The notes: generated from the sequence alone by a model not told the origin. Shown: positions 1-8,725, counted from the first letter of the stretch. The stretch: 64,000 nucleotides of DNA from Tenacibaculum soleae (GCF_001693415.1 NZ_MAKX01000002.1:124001-188000); one strand, 5' to 3'. Numbers and translations are program-made.

Positions 1-720
1 GGATTAAATGTAAAACGAAGAGCTTTTGACACGCATAAAAAACTCATAAAAAAAGCTAATTACACAAATCAAGATGAATGGATTACTGCCATTAGAAGTA
101 CCGAAGTAAAGTTTCGTGAAATTTTAAAATGGGTAAGCTGTTTGGCTTTATCTGTAAATGAAGTAAATGCTGCTTTAGGTAGGGTTGTTACCGCTCCTAC
201 CAATGGAAGTGCTGGAGTTATCCCCGCTGTTTTAATGTATTATTTAGTAATTGAAAACCATAAAGCTGATTTTGAACATATTAAAAAATTCTTATTAGTT
301 GCAGGCGAAATAGGAAGTATTTTTAAGAAAAATGCGACAATATCAGCAGCTATGGGAGGTTGTCAGGCAGAAATAGGTGTTTCATCTGCAATGGCAGCAG
401 CAGCACTAACCGAGCTTTTAGGTGGTACACCAGCACAATGTTTGGTTGCTGCCGAGATAGCAATGGAACATCATTTAGGTTTAACCTGTGACCCTATTGG
501 TGGATTAGTGCAAGTGCCTTGTATTGAACGTAATGCAATGGGAGCTATTAAAGCAATTAATGCTGCTGAGATGGCTTTAGAAACAGATCCTAAAAATTCT
601 TTAGTGCCTTTAGATAAGGTAATTGATACCATGTGGGAAACAGCTAAAGATATGCACCGAAACTATAAAGAAACTTCTGAAGGTGGCTTAGCTATTACTG
701 TTGGTTTGGCCGCTTGTTAA
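1..720 (+). CDS. sdaA: L-serine ammonia-lyase, C-terminal part (5' end outside window)
   Basis: The enzyme deaminates L-serine to pyruvate and ammonia using an oxygen-sensitive [4Fe-4S] cluster. The reading frame is open from the first base, so the gene is cut by the window edge; the first in-window ATG-like starts are internal. The visible part is the alpha domain: [15 protein letters not shown], then [17 protein letters not shown] and [18 protein letters not shown]. The three cysteines in these blocks (GCQ, LTC, VPC) are the expected cluster ligands. It ends next to a hairpin and converges with yaaA. It is probably the single-chain form usual in Bacteroidota; the beta domain is not visible here. 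Confidence 0.92.
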   Translation, partial: GLNVKRRAFDTHKKLIKKANYTNQDEWITAIRSTEVKFREILKWVSCLALSVNEVNAALGRVVTAPTNGSAGVIPAVLMYYLVIENHKADFEHIKKFLLVAGEIGSIFKKNATISAAMGGCQAEIGVSSAMAAAALTELLGGTPAQCLVAAEIAMEHHLGLTCDPIGGLVQVPCIERNAMGAIKAINAAEMALETDPKNSLVPLDKVIDTMWETAKDMHRNYKETSEGGLAITVGLAAC

Positions 721-723
721 AAT

Positions 724-754
724 AATTGACGCATAATAAAAAAATGCGTCAATT
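724..754. terminator. Hairpin between convergent sdaA and yaaA
   Basis: Perfect 11-bp inverted repeat AATTGACGCAT / ATGCGTCAATT with a 9-nt A-rich loop, placed exactly between two convergent genes. Only a short T tract follows on either strand, so it is a modest bidirectional terminator. Confidence 0.6.
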
Positions 755-759
755 AAATA

Positions 760-1518
760 TTAACGTGTAAAAACCAATTCGTTTTCTGATGACATTTCTT
801 TTGAAAACAAATAACCATCAATGTTAAAGCCCTGTAAACCATCTATGGTTTCAATTTCGTTTTCAATTATATAACGAACCATTAAACCACGTGCTTTTTT
901 AGCAAAGGTCATAATTGTTTTATATTGTCCGTTTTTAAAATCTTTAAAAACAGGAGTAACCATTGGCACTTTTAGTACTTTTTTAGGCAACGCTTTAAAA
1001 TACTCTGTACTTGCTAAATTTACCAGCAACTCATCATCTGCTAGTTCTTTATTTAAAGAATCTACTAACTCATTGTTCCAAAATTTATACAAATTTTCAG
1101 TACGACCTACTTTTAACTTCGTTCCCATTTCTAAACGGTAAGGCTGAATTAAATCTAAAGGTTTTAACAATCCATATAATCCTGATAAAATACGAAGTCG
1201 TTCTTGTAAAACTGGCAATTTATCTTCTGCCAATGTAGTTACATCTATCCCTCTAAAAACCTCACCCGTAAAAGAAAAAATGGCTTGTTTTGCGTTTTCT
1301 AATTCAAATGGTGTTTGCCAATTTTGATTTCTTTCATAGTTTAAATTAGCTAAATCATCAGAAATTTTCATTAAGTCACTTAACTTTTTTCTAGAAAGTG
1401 TTTTTAGTTTTTTATTCAGTTTTGCTGATTGTTCTAAAAAACGTGGTTGTGTGTATAAATTAGTGTTTGCTTTTGTTTCAAAATCTAATGATTTTGCAGG
1501 AGATATAATTATTTTCAT
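760..1518 (-). CDS. yaaA: Peroxide stress protein YaaA (DUF328)
   Basis: The 252-residue protein has the family start MKIIISPAKSLDF and the usual family length. Other recognisable blocks are FTGEVFRGID near residue 85, ILSGLYGLLKPLDLIQPYRLEMGTKL near 110-135 and NLASTEYFKAL near 165. In E. coli, YaaA limits intracellular iron during hydrogen peroxide stress and has a helix-hairpin-helix-like DNA-binding fold. It appears monocistronic, convergent with the serine dehydratase gene. Confidence 0.93.
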   Translation of the reverse strand: MKIIISPAKSLDFETKANTNLYTQPRFLEQSAKLNKKLKTLSRKKLSDLMKISDDLANLNYERNQNWQTPFELENAKQAIFSFTGEVFRGIDVTTLAEDKLPVLQERLRILSGLYGLLKPLDLIQPYRLEMGTKLKVGRTENLYKFWNNELVDSLNKELADDELLVNLASTEYFKALPKKVLKVPMVTPVFKDFKNGQYKTIMTFAKKARGLMVRYIIENEIETIDGLQGFNIDGYLFSKEMSSENELVFTR

Positions 1519-1616
1519 TCAACTAATATTTAGTGTAAAAATAAGAAGCCTTCTTTTAATCTAAAATCATTTTTAGAATTAAAAATTAATAGTACTATTA
1601 ATAAATTCAATACTGC

Positions 1617-2393
1617 CTAAATTTTCAATCCATCATAAGCTAAAAACACATTTTCAGGCAGCTCTTTTTCTACTTCTTCATGTAAACCTAACAACTCGCT
1701 TATATGCGTTAAATATGCTTTTTTAGGTTTTAATTCTTTAATAAAAGCCAAAGATTCTTCCAAATTAAAATGCGTTGCATGTGGCTCTCTTCTTAATCCT
1801 GTTACAATAAGTGTATCTAAATTATATAATTTCTTTTTTTCTTCTTCGGTAATTGTTTTAATATCTGTAAGGTAAGCAACGTCATTAAATCGATAGCCTA
1901 AAATTGGTAATTGTCCATGCATTACCTCAATCGGAATTACATTTACATGATTAAAGTAAAAACTTTGCTGATGAGAAATAATGTTCGGTGCTACTTTTGG
2001 TGCACTTGGGTACCTATTTTCAGTGGCAAAAATATAATCATATCTTTTTTCTAAAACTTTTAGCACTCTCTTTGAAGTATAAATTGGTACCGCTCCCATT
2101 TGAAAACAATAAGGTCGTATTTCATCTAAACCCGCAATATGATCAGCATGTTCATGAGTAAATAAAATCCCGTTAATCGATGCGATTTCTTCTCGTATCA
2201 TTTGTTGTCTAAAATCAGGGCCACAATCAATCACATAATTATAATTATCCCATGATATTACTACCGATGAACGTAATCTTTTATCTCTTGTATCTTTAGA
2301 AAGTGCTACGGGGTGTTTACTGGTAATCATTGGAACACCTGTTGAAGTACCTGTTCCTAAAAAAGTTACTTTTATTTGCTTTTTTTCTTCCAT
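1617..2393 (-). CDS. MBL-fold metallo-hydrolase (PhnP/RNase Z-like)
   Basis: Metallo-beta-lactamase fold hydrolase of about 258 residues. It shows the N-terminal FLGTGTSTGVP strand-turn, the metal motif THEHADHIAGLDEIRP (HxHxDH), and further histidines in PIEVMHGQLPILGYR and AYLTHISE. Proteins of this PhnP-like branch cleave phosphodiesters such as cyclic ribose phosphates, but the substrate here is not evident because no phn genes are nearby. I chose ATG 2393 over a GTG nine bases upstream because conserved sequence starts after it. A TAnnTTTG-like box lies at 2402-2409 on this strand, so the mRNA leader would be very short. Confidence 0.85.
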   Translation of the reverse strand: MEEKKQIKVTFLGTGTSTGVPMITSKHPVALSKDTRDKRLRSSVVISWDNYNYVIDCGPDFRQQMIREEIASINGILFTHEHADHIAGLDEIRPYCFQMGAVPIYTSKRVLKVLEKRYDYIFATENRYPSAPKVAPNIISHQQSFYFNHVNVIPIEVMHGQLPILGYRFNDVAYLTDIKTITEEEKKKLYNLDTLIVTGLRREPHATHFNLEESLAFIKELKPKKAYLTHISELLGLHEEVEKELPENVFLAYDGLKI

Positions 2394-2418
2394 TGTTAAC
2401 ACAAAAATACGACAAATA

Positions 2419-2450
2419 TTGCCTGATAACTCCTATTTTCAGTACATTTG
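2419..2450 (+). promoter_or_regulatory. Flavobacterial promoter (TTG-N21-TAnnTTTG)
   Basis: TTG at 2419-2421, a 21-bp spacer and TACATTTG at 2443-2450 match the Bacteroidota -33/-7 consensus. The next gene starts 24 bp downstream. The box contains a TTG that could be mistaken for a start codon. Confidence 0.75.
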
Positions 2451-2474
2451 TTGTCCGTAACAAAAATTAATAAA

Positions 2475-3917
2475 ATGGCAATTACGCTTAAAGGAGATCA
2501 AAAAATAAGTACTGTACCTACTACAAACAGTAAAGCCTTAAAAATCAACCTGAATGCCCATATTTATGGAACATTTGCAGAAATTGGTGCTGGGCAAGAA
2601 ACGGTTCGTAATTTTTTTAGAGCTGGTGGTGCTTCAGGTACTATTGCAAAAGCAATGAGTGCTTATGATAAAGATTTTTCTGATGCCATTTATGGTGTTG
2701 AAAGTGACAATCGTTATGTTACCGAAAAAAGATTAAAAAAAATGTTACGACATGAGATGGACTTGATTGAAGAACGTCTTGATCGTCAAAAACATCCTGA
2801 AAAATTATTTTTTAGTTACGCTAATACAGTCGCAACCATTAATTTTTCTAAAAAATTTAAAGGTCATGGTTGGGTAGGTATTCGTTTTCAATTAGACCCT
2901 CTTGAAGATTATAATGAAATTATTTTACACCTTCGTTTTAAAGAAACTGATGCTCGTCAGCAGCAAGAAACCTTAGGTGTTTTAGGAGTAAATTTAGTTT
3001 ACGGAGCCTATTATTTAAACGACAACCCTAAAGAGTTATTAAAGTCTTTTTACGACAATATTGATAGTGACCGCTTAGAAATTGACATGATTAATTTCTC
3101 TGGACCTCGTTTTATGTATGTTGATAATCGTTTAATGAGTTTACAACTTGTTAAAAACGGAATGACGAATGCCGTTATGTTTGGTCCTGACGGAAATAAT
3201 TTATTACCAGCCCAAGTATTATATAAAAAGAATATTTTAGCACTTCGTGGTAGTTATCGTCCTGTTACCAAAGTAAATATGGACATGTTTGAGCGTTCTA
3301 AACAATTATTTTTAGCAGAGAAAAAAGTAAATCCAGAAAAAACACAAGTTATTTTTGAAATTACCTTAAGTAATCTTCGTGCTGAAGGTGAAATTAACGA
3401 ACGTGATTTTTTAGATAGAGCTGAATTACTATGTGCATTGGGGCAAAATGTAATGATAACCAACTATCAAGAATACTTTAAATTAGTTGATTATTTTAGT
3501 GAATTTACCAAAGAAAGAATGGCTTTAGCCATGGGTGTTAATAATTTAATTCAAATTTTTGATGAAAAATACTATCGCGACTTAAGTGGTGGTATCTTAG
3601 AAGCTTTTGGTAAACTTTTTTATAAAGACTTAAAGGTATACATGTATCCTTATAAAGATGAAGAAAAGGGAGAGTACATTACTAGCGAAAATTTAAAAGT
3701 ACACCCACGAATGAAAGAACTTTATAAGTTCTTTAAAAATAATGGTAGACTTATAGATATTAAAAATTTTGATCAAGAATCTTTACATATTTTTTCAAGA
3801 AAAGTTTTAAAAATGATTAAAAACAACGAAGAAGGATGGGAAAACATGCTTCCAGAAGGTGTTTCTGAAACTATTAAAGAGAAACGTTTGTTTGGTTGTT
3901 CAAGAAAACGATCATAA
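2475..3917 (+). CDS. Conserved Bacteroidota protein, often auto-named nicotinate-nucleotide adenylyltransferase
   Basis: The 480-residue protein begins MAITLKGDQKISTV and carries well-conserved stretches such as HIYGTFAEIGAGQE, FFRAGGASGTIAKAMSAYDKD, NFSGPRFMYVDNRLMSLQLV and LDRAELLCALGQ. I recognise it as a widespread cytoplasmic protein of Bacteroidota and cyanobacteria. Databases often call it a nicotinate-nucleotide adenylyltransferase, but the sequence lacks the nucleotidyltransferase HxGH signature, so that name should not be trusted. ATG 2475 is chosen because the upstream TTG (2448) lies inside the promoter box. Its function is unknown to me. Confidence 0.8.
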   Translation: MAITLKGDQKISTVPTTNSKALKINLNAHIYGTFAEIGAGQETVRNFFRAGGASGTIAKAMSAYDKDFSDAIYGVESDNRYVTEKRLKKMLRHEMDLIEERLDRQKHPEKLFFSYANTVATINFSKKFKGHGWVGIRFQLDPLEDYNEIILHLRFKETDARQQQETLGVLGVNLVYGAYYLNDNPKELLKSFYDNIDSDRLEIDMINFSGPRFMYVDNRLMSLQLVKNGMTNAVMFGPDGNNLLPAQVLYKKNILALRGSYRPVTKVNMDMFERSKQLFLAEKKVNPEKTQVIFEITLSNLRAEGEINERDFLDRAELLCALGQNVMITNYQEYFKLVDYFSEFTKERMALAMGVNNLIQIFDEKYYRDLSGGILEAFGKLFYKDLKVYMYPYKDEEKGEYITSENLKVHPRMKELYKFFKNNGRLIDIKNFDQESLHIFSRKVLKMIKNNEEGWENMLPEGVSETIKEKRLFGCSRKRS

Positions 3918-3978
3918 TTTTTTAGTCTTTTTTTAAACCTTTTATTATCTTTAATGTCTAACAGCTAAACAATTTTAG

Positions 3979-4524
3979 TTGACAGACGAACTTACACTTA
4001 TAATACAATTGCAATCTCCCAAAACAAAGGAGCTTGCATTTAAACAATTAGTATCGCTCTATAAAGAACGGTTGTATTGGCATATACGAAAAATTGTTAT
4101 TTCACATCATGATGCAGATGATGTGTTACAAAATACTTTTATCAAAATTTTTAAAAATATCGATAGCTTTAAAAAAGATAGCAAACTCTACTCATGGATG
4201 TACCGAATTGCAACCAACGAATCAATAACTTTTATTAATAAAAGAGCCAAAGAAAAAAACATTGATATTGCAGATTATCAAAAAGAACTTGTTTCTAATT
4301 TAGATAATGACAATTGGTTTACAGGAGAAGAGATTCAATTAATTTTACAAAAAGCAATTGCAACCTTACCTCAAAAGCAACAATTAGTTTTTAATATGAA
4401 ATATTTTGATGAAATGAAATATCAGCAAATATCTGAGATACTAGAAACCTCAGTAGGTGCCTTAAAAGCATCTTACCATATTGCCGTAAAAAAAATAGAA
4501 CAATTTATTAAAAACTATAATTAA
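3979..4524 (+). CDS. ECF-type RNA polymerase sigma factor
   Basis: The 181-residue sigma-70 family protein has region 2 (HHDADDVLQNTFIKIFKNI and SWMYRIATNESITFINKR, residues about 40-90) and region 4 helix-turn-helix (LPQKQQLVFNMKYFDEMKYQQISEIL, about 130-160). It starts with TTG. It is followed after 33 bp by an anti-sigma-like membrane protein and a periplasmic sensor-like protein, forming a typical three-gene flavobacterial stress unit. The inducing signal cannot be deduced. Confidence 0.93.
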   Translation: MTDELTLIIQLQSPKTKELAFKQLVSLYKERLYWHIRKIVISHHDADDVLQNTFIKIFKNIDSFKKDSKLYSWMYRIATNESITFINKRAKEKNIDIADYQKELVSNLDNDNWFTGEEIQLILQKAIATLPQKQQLVFNMKYFDEMKYQQISEILETSVGALKASYHIAVKKIEQFIKNYN

Positions 4525-4557
4525 ACCTTTTAATAAAATTAAAGTCTTACTATAGAG

Positions 4558-5094
4558 ATGGATAAAGAGACAAAAAATATAACCGATTTTATAAACCAAA
4601 AAACAGGTAAGAATACAGGGTTTTTAATTCCTGAAAATTACTTTGATGAGCTAGAAGACAATTTTACCTCAGAAATAACTATTAGAAGCCTTTCAAAAAA
4701 AGAAGTTTTTACAACACCATCTAATTACTTTAATACTGTTGAAAATACTATTTTAACTAAATTAGATATAACAACATCAAAAGAAACAAAAGTTATTTCT
4801 TTACAAAAAAGAATACTACAATTTGTTCCATTATCAGCAGCGGCAGCTGTTTTATTATTTATAGGTTTAAATTATTTTAACACTAACAATACAAACACCT
4901 TTGATGATATAACTTATACTGAAATAACATCATGGTACGAAAATGGATACGGAGAAACCAATAATACTGACTTGGCAACTTTTTTAGAATCTGAAGATTT
5001 TGAAGATGACTTTTTAACATCTATAAACGATAATAATTTAGAAAATTATATAGACAATATTGACGAAGCTACATTTATAAACGAAATTGAATAA
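4558..5094 (+). CDS. Anti-sigma-factor-like single-pass membrane protein
   Basis: The 178-residue protein has a soluble N-terminal part (about 1-90), one hydrophobic helix at about 92-107 (VPLSAAAAVLLFIGLNYF) and an acidic C-terminal tail rich in D, E and N. Two related PENYFDELE / PSNYFNTVE motifs lie in the first 65 residues and may bind the sigma factor. Its position directly after an ECF sigma gene, with a stop/start overlap with the next gene, supports an anti-sigma role. No zinc-binding anti-sigma motif is present, so the role rests on context. Confidence 0.6.
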   Translation: MDKETKNITDFINQKTGKNTGFLIPENYFDELEDNFTSEITIRSLSKKEVFTTPSNYFNTVENTILTKLDITTSKETKVISLQKRILQFVPLSAAAAVLLFIGLNYFNTNNTNTFDDITYTEITSWYENGYGETNNTDLATFLESEDFEDDFLTSINDNNLENYIDNIDEATFINEIE

Positions 5095-5567
5095 TGATGA
5101 AAAAAAATATACTCTTACTTTTTTTAATGCACATTGCATTTTTAAACAGTTTTACCTCTAAAGCACAAACAAAAAAAGGTAGTTCAGATAAAATTCGCGC
5201 ATATAAAATCGCTTTTTTAACTGAAAAATTAAACCTGACAGAAATTGAAGCTCAAAAATTTTGGCCTATTTATAACAAATATGACAAAAAAAGAATAGAA
5301 CTTCACAAAGAAGAACGTTTTAGTATAAAGAAAAAAATATTAAAAAAAGGAGGTATTGATGAATTATCAGAAAAAGATTCACAACAAATTTTAAAGACAA
5401 TTCAATCTATTAATAAACAACAGCATGAAGTAAAAACCTTGTTTCAGTACAAGTTATCAAAAATATTATCTTCTAAAAAAATACTTACCTTAAAAATAGC
5501 TGAACATGAGTTTAATCGAAAACTTATGAGAAAGTATCGTGCTAATAAGAATAAAAAAAGAAGCTAA
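5094..5567 (+). CDS. Periplasmic sensor-like protein of the ECF sigma operon (Spy/CpxP-like)
   Basis: The 157-residue exported protein has a signal peptide of about 24 residues ending near SKAQ. The mature part is helical and basic, with the motif LTEKLNLTEIEAQKFWPIYNKYDKKR (written here in part), reminiscent of LTxxQ-type periplasmic sensors such as CpxP, Spy and CnrX. Its start overlaps the anti-sigma stop codon (TAATG). I infer that it senses envelope or metal stress and feeds into the membrane protein encoded upstream. An alternative ATG is the second codon. Confidence 0.6.
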   Translation: MMKKNILLLFLMHIAFLNSFTSKAQTKKGSSDKIRAYKIAFLTEKLNLTEIEAQKFWPIYNKYDKKRIELHKEERFSIKKKILKKGGIDELSEKDSQQILKTIQSINKQQHEVKTLFQYKLSKILSSKKILTLKIAEHEFNRKLMRKYRANKNKKRS

Positions 5568-5580
5568 AAGCTTCTTTTTT
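5554..5580. terminator. Bidirectional terminator
   Basis: Perfect 12-bp stem (AAAAAAGAAGCT / AGCTTCTTTTTT) with a 3-nt loop and flanking A and T runs. It covers the stop codon of the plus-strand sensor gene and also serves the minus-strand gene ending at 5586. Confidence 0.8.
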
Positions 5581-5585
5581 TATTC

Positions 5586-5783
5586 TTATTTTTTTACCAA
5601 GGCTAAACAAACATATAAATTAGGTTTGTTTGCTGTATATTCTTTTAACCAAATTGTTAACTCATTTACTTCATAAGGTAACAATCTATTTAATGCTTTT
5701 TCTAGTTCTCTACAAAATAAATCTGTATTAAAACTTACTTTTCTAAGTACAGTTTTTGTGTACTCATACATTGCTCTTGCCAT
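5586..5783 (-). CDS. Small conserved flavobacterial protein
   Basis: The 65-residue protein starts MARAMYEYTKTVLRKVSF. I recognise this N-terminus from small single-copy proteins common in Flavobacteriaceae, with no known function. It is predicted soluble and helical, with a central LPYEVNELTIWLKEY segment and one free cysteine near the C-terminus. It stands alone between two terminators, which supports an independent short transcript. Confidence 0.7.
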   Translation of the reverse strand: MARAMYEYTKTVLRKVSFNTDLFCRELEKALNRLLPYEVNELTIWLKEYTANKPNLYVCLALVKK

Positions 5784-5870
5784 GTTTTTAAAAGGGGGTT
5801 AATTGTTTCATTATTACAGAACGTAATTTACAAAAAATTATTCCTTTACAGATGTTAAAATTTTACAAAA

Positions 5871-5900
5871 AAAGCCGACACTTAAAAAAGTATCGGCTTT
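5871..5900 (-). terminator. Rho-independent terminator of the 5922-8251 operon
   Basis: AAAGCCGA / TCGGCTTT, extended across one C-A mismatch by ACTT / AAGT, with loop AAAA. On the minus strand it is followed by a run of Ts, as expected after the gene ending at 5922. Confidence 0.8.
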
Positions 5901-5921
5901 AAACATTTAACTTACAAACAA

Positions 5922-6188
5922 TTATAAGTTATTTACCTTTTCTATTAAAGCATTTGCTTTATCTTCTAATTCAACGCTTATCGCTTTAAAATGAGCTTTT
6001 TTATTTTCAACATTCTTAGCGTTTATTTTTACTATTAAAGTATCAAACGTTTCAAAAACTTCATCAACAATTGCTTCTGATTTATCTACATCTACATTAG
6101 GGTTTAATTGCGCTGTTAATCTACAGATGTCAATAATATCTCCTAAAGTGTAATCAATATCTTTTTTTAAGTTTTTAATGCTTGCCAT
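5922..6188 (-). CDS. Small conserved helical protein of unknown function
   Basis: The 88-residue protein starts MASIKNLKKDIDYTLGDIID and is almost wholly helical and acidic, with no signal peptide or membrane segment. Similar small proteins are common in Flavobacteriaceae next to kdsB and HAD genes. It is the last gene before a strong terminator and lies 22 bp after the CAT-like gene, so it is probably part of that operon. I do not know its function. Confidence 0.7.
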   Translation of the reverse strand: MASIKNLKKDIDYTLGDIIDICRLTAQLNPNVDVDKSEAIVDEVFETFDTLIVKINAKNVENKKAHFKAISVELEDKANALIEKVNNL

Positions 6189-6210
6189 AATTATTATATT
6201 TTTTGCAAAA

Positions 6211-6837
6211 TTAATCGATTTTATCTAATTGAGCTTGAAATTTATCAAAAAATTGTCCTATATGAAATCCATCAACCAAAGCATGGTTTACATTTATTGC
6301 GACGGGCATTATTTTTTTACCACTTTCAACTTTTATTTTACCAAAAGACAATTGAGGCACACTATCGTTTTTATTTCCTGAATATGGTTCTTTATGTGCT
6401 GTAAAAGACACCCATGGTAAAGCAGAACAATGTATGCAGCCTAAGGAGTATTTTGGAGGAAATAAATCGGTAGAATTTAAAATACGTGCTTTTTCATTTT
6501 TAAAATTAAGGCTAAATTCTTCAAAATTATTAGAAAAATCAATATAAGAAAACCCAAAGGTATTATCTAACCTAGCTATTGTTGCTGAAGCATTTACTGT
6601 TTCGTAAATAGCAATTTTATCATCTTCAATTCTATATTTAAAATTTTCAATTGCGTTAATAGCCATCATACAAGCATGTAGGTAACGAACAAAAAATGAT
6701 TGTTTGTTTTCTTTTGCTGATTGATAACATTTAGACACATCAACATCAGCTACAATTCCAAAAGTTGGGTCGGCCAAATTTTTAAAGTGATTAAAATGCT
6801 GTTTTCTATTCCACTTTTCAATATCTAAATACTTCAT
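6211..6837 (-). CDS. Chloramphenicol acetyltransferase-like acyltransferase
   Basis: The 208-residue, CoA-dependent acyltransferase of the CAT fold contains WNRKQHFNHFKNLADPTFGI near the N-terminus and the catalytic loop NVNHALVDGFHIG (residues about 182-194). Its His and Asp match the HxxxDG motif; the usual first histidine of HHxxxDG is Asn here, while the catalytic one is kept. Its start abuts the stop of the HAD gene. It may acetylate chloramphenicol or a native substrate. Chromosomal context in a housekeeping operon makes an acquired resistance cassette unlikely. Confidence 0.8.
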   Translation of the reverse strand: MKYLDIEKWNRKQHFNHFKNLADPTFGIVADVDVSKCYQSAKENKQSFFVRYLHACMMAINAIENFKYRIEDDKIAIYETVNASATIARLDNTFGFSYIDFSNNFEEFSLNFKNEKARILNSTDLFPPKYSLGCIHCSALPWVSFTAHKEPYSGNKNDSVPQLSFGKIKVESGKKIMPVAINVNHALVDGFHIGQFFDKFQAQLDKID

Positions 6838-7524
6838 CTACAAGAAATTTAATACATCTGTAATTTTAGAAACTGTTTTATAATTATCAGATTTTTGCTC
6901 TTCACTAACTTCTTCATGTGCCCAAGTAGTATGAAACGGTATATGAATTGCTGATGCACCAATTTTAACTAAAGGTAATACATCTGATTTTAATGAATTC
7001 CCTATCATTAATAATTCTGACGGATCAATATCTAAATGTTTAATTAATTTTAAATAATCTTTGTCTTTTTTATCACTCATCACTTCTGTATGATGAAAAT
7101 ATTTTAAAATTCCTGATTTTTCTAATTTACGTTCTTGATCTAACAAATCACCTTTTGTTGCAACAATCAACTTATACTTACCTTGTAATTTTTGTAAAAC
7201 CTCTTCTACTCCATCTAATAAATCAATAGGTTGCTCAAGCATTTCTTTACCTATTTCAAGAATTTTATTTATTGTATTTTGATTTACTTTATTATTTGAT
7301 ATTTCTAGTGCACATTCAACCATCGACAAAACAAATCCCTTTACACCGTAACCGTAAATTTTAAGATTATCAATTTCTTTTTTATAAAGCTCTTGATGAA
7401 TTTTATTTTCAGTTTCATAACCAGATAATAGTTTAGCAAACTCATTTTCGGCATCTCTAAAATAGGTTTCATTTACCCAAAGTGTATCATCTGCATCAAA
7501 AGCAATTACTTTTATGTTAGTCAT
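6838..7524 (-). CDS. HAD-family hydrolase
   Basis: The 228-residue phosphatase has the nucleophile motif FDADDTLW (Asp10, Asp12), the motif II threonine in LIVATKGD, a lysine in the [10 protein letters not shown] region and the acidic motif [12 protein letters not shown]. The cap domain is helical, as in subfamily I members such as YjjG. The start overlaps the kdsB stop by 8 bp, so the two are cotranscribed. This could be a nucleotide or sugar phosphatase. It is not the KDO-8-phosphate phosphatase KdsC by length and cap. Confidence 0.85.
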   Translation of the reverse strand: MTNIKVIAFDADDTLWVNETYFRDAENEFAKLLSGYETENKIHQELYKKEIDNLKIYGYGVKGFVLSMVECALEISNNKVNQNTINKILEIGKEMLEQPIDLLDGVEEVLQKLQGKYKLIVATKGDLLDQERKLEKSGILKYFHHTEVMSDKKDKDYLKLIKHLDIDPSELLMIGNSLKSDVLPLVKIGASAIHIPFHTTWAHEEVSEEQKSDNYKTVSKITDVLNFL

Positions 7525-8251
7525 TTTCTAGTTGTTTTATTGCTTTTTCTAAATCTTCTGGAGTATCAATACCAATACTTTCAACCGACGTTTCTATCAT
7601 TTTTATTTTTTTTCCAACTTCTAAATACCGAATACACTCTATTTTTTCGGAAGCTTCAATTGGGGTCATTGGGGTATGATAAAAATCGATTAATGCTTTT
7701 TTTCTAAACGCATATACACCTTTATGTTTATAGTAAGTAACTTTCAAATCTTTATCTCGATGAAAAGGAATAACGCTTCGCGAAAAGTAAATGGCAAAAT
7801 CATTTACATCAGTAATTACTTTTACATTATTCGGATTTTCAACATCTTCAATATTTGTCATTGCTACTTTTAAAGACGCTAAATCTATTTCTTCTTTGGT
7901 ATCTTCTTTAAAAGCCTGAATTAATTTTGATAAAGAAATGGTATCAATAAAAGGTTCATCTCCTTGTACATTTACCACAATATCAACTGGTAAATTTTCA
8001 ACAGCTTCAGCAATTCTATCCGAACCACACTCGTGGTCTTTTTTACTCATTATCACTTTTCCGCCTGCCTCTTGCATTGTTTTAAAAATAACATCAGAGT
8101 CAGTTACCACATATACTTCATCAAATAATTTTGTTGTAACAGCTGCTTCATAAGTTCTAACAATTACCGGTTTTCCTCCTAAATTTTTCATTAATTTTCC
8201 AGGAAAACGAGATGCATTGTAACGTGCAGGAATCATTGCTATTATTTTCAT
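7517..8251 (-). CDS. kdsB: 3-deoxy-manno-octulosonate cytidylyltransferase
   Basis: The enzyme activates KDO with CTP to CMP-KDO for lipopolysaccharide inner-core synthesis. The 244-residue sequence has [15 protein letters not shown] at the N-terminus, the substrate loop [26 protein letters not shown] (metal-binding Asp) and [11 protein letters not shown]. Length is normal. It is the first gene of a four-gene minus-strand unit with tight overlaps. A promoter box lies about 24 bp upstream. Confidence 0.95.
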   Translation of the reverse strand: MKIIAMIPARYNASRFPGKLMKNLGGKPVIVRTYEAAVTTKLFDEVYVVTDSDVIFKTMQEAGGKVIMSKKDHECGSDRIAEAVENLPVDIVVNVQGDEPFIDTISLSKLIQAFKEDTKEEIDLASLKVAMTNIEDVENPNNVKVITDVNDFAIYFSRSVIPFHRDKDLKVTYYKHKGVYAFRKKALIDFYHTPMTPIEASEKIECIRYLEVGKKIKMIETSVESIGIDTPEDLEKAIKQLEND

Positions 8252-8274
8252 AAAATCTGTTTATTTAGACACTT

Positions 8275-8282
8275 CAAAGATA
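8275..8282 (-). promoter_or_regulatory. -7 promoter box of the kdsB operon
   Basis: On the minus strand it reads TATCTTTG (TAnnTTTG), 23 bp before the kdsB ATG. No clear -33 TTG is visible at the right spacing. Confidence 0.55.
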
Positions 8283-8378
8283 CGTATTTAAACAGTTTTT
8301 AAAACTTTATAAATACTCACTTATTAAAAGTTTAATATTAATATTTTTATCTTTTTATTTTTTAACAAAAACTTTTGT

Positions 8379-8386
8379 TACATTTG
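8379..8386 (+). promoter_or_regulatory. -7 promoter box of a short transcript
   Basis: TACATTTG matches TAnnTTTG. It stands 10 bp before a small ORF (8396) and about 170 bp before a strong terminator, marking a short transcription unit. Confidence 0.6.
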
Positions 8387-8395
8387 AGGTACACT

Positions 8396-8527
8396 ATGAA
8401 TACACTTTTACGTACATATACCACTACTTTACACATTATTATTTTAATAATGTGTAACACCCGTATGCAAAAAAAATATGTGTATATAAAAAGTGCTCCA
8501 AAAAAAAGACTTAAACAGCGGTTTTAA
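8396..8527 (+). CDS. Possible small protein (43 residues) in a short transcript
   Basis: The ORF encodes 43 residues starting MNTLLRTYTTTLHIIILIMC, a short hydrophobic stretch, followed by a very basic tail (MQKKYVYIK...KKRLKQRF). It lies exactly between a promoter box and an intrinsic terminator. An 11-bp perfect inverted repeat falls inside it. It could be a small membrane-associated protein or a leader, or the transcript could be a small RNA. I recognise no family. Confidence 0.4.
   Translation: MNTLLRTYTTTLHIIILIMCNTRMQKKYVYIKSAPKKRLKQRF
8431..8455 (+). repeat. Perfect hairpin inside the short transcript
   Basis: ACACATTATTA / TAATAATGTGT with a TTT loop, an 11-bp perfect inverted repeat. 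It sits about 45 nt after the predicted start of transcription. Confidence 0.6.
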
Positions 8528-8551
8528 AATCCGATATTTAATACAAACTAC

Positions 8552-8581
8552 AAAAGGTGCTTTTTATAAAAAGCACCTTTT
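8552..8581 (+). terminator. Intrinsic terminator
   Basis: AAAAGGTGCTTTTT / AAAAAGCACCTTTT with a two-base centre, followed by more Ts. It ends the short unit that begins at 8379. Confidence 0.85.
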
Positions 8582-8614
8582 TTTATTTAACAACATTTTA
8601 AATTTTATATAACT

Positions 8615-8725
8615 ATGAACATCTTAAAAATTACCAAGCAAATTAACATGTATTTACAAACTACAATGTTTTTAATACGAAATGTCTTTTTTACAACACC
8701 CAAACTTCCACCTATAAATCCTTAA
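8615..8725 (+). CDS. Possible small protein (36 residues) upstream of 8730 gene
   Basis: An ATG-started ORF of 36 residues (MNILKITKQINMYLQTTMFL...) ends 4 bp before the ATG of the next gene, a spacing typical of translational coupling. It has no recognisable domain. It may be a leader peptide or chance. Confidence 0.3.
   Translation: MNILKITKQINMYLQTTMFLIRNVFFTTPKLPPINP

Noticed and set aside
2448..2474. TTG start nine codons upstream of the 480-residue protein
   Set aside because: The TTG lies inside the TACATTTG promoter box; the ATG at 2475 begins the conserved sequence.
6211..6837. Acquired chloramphenicol resistance gene
   Set aside because: It is translationally linked to kdsB and HAD genes with no mobile element; more likely a chromosomal CAT-fold enzyme.
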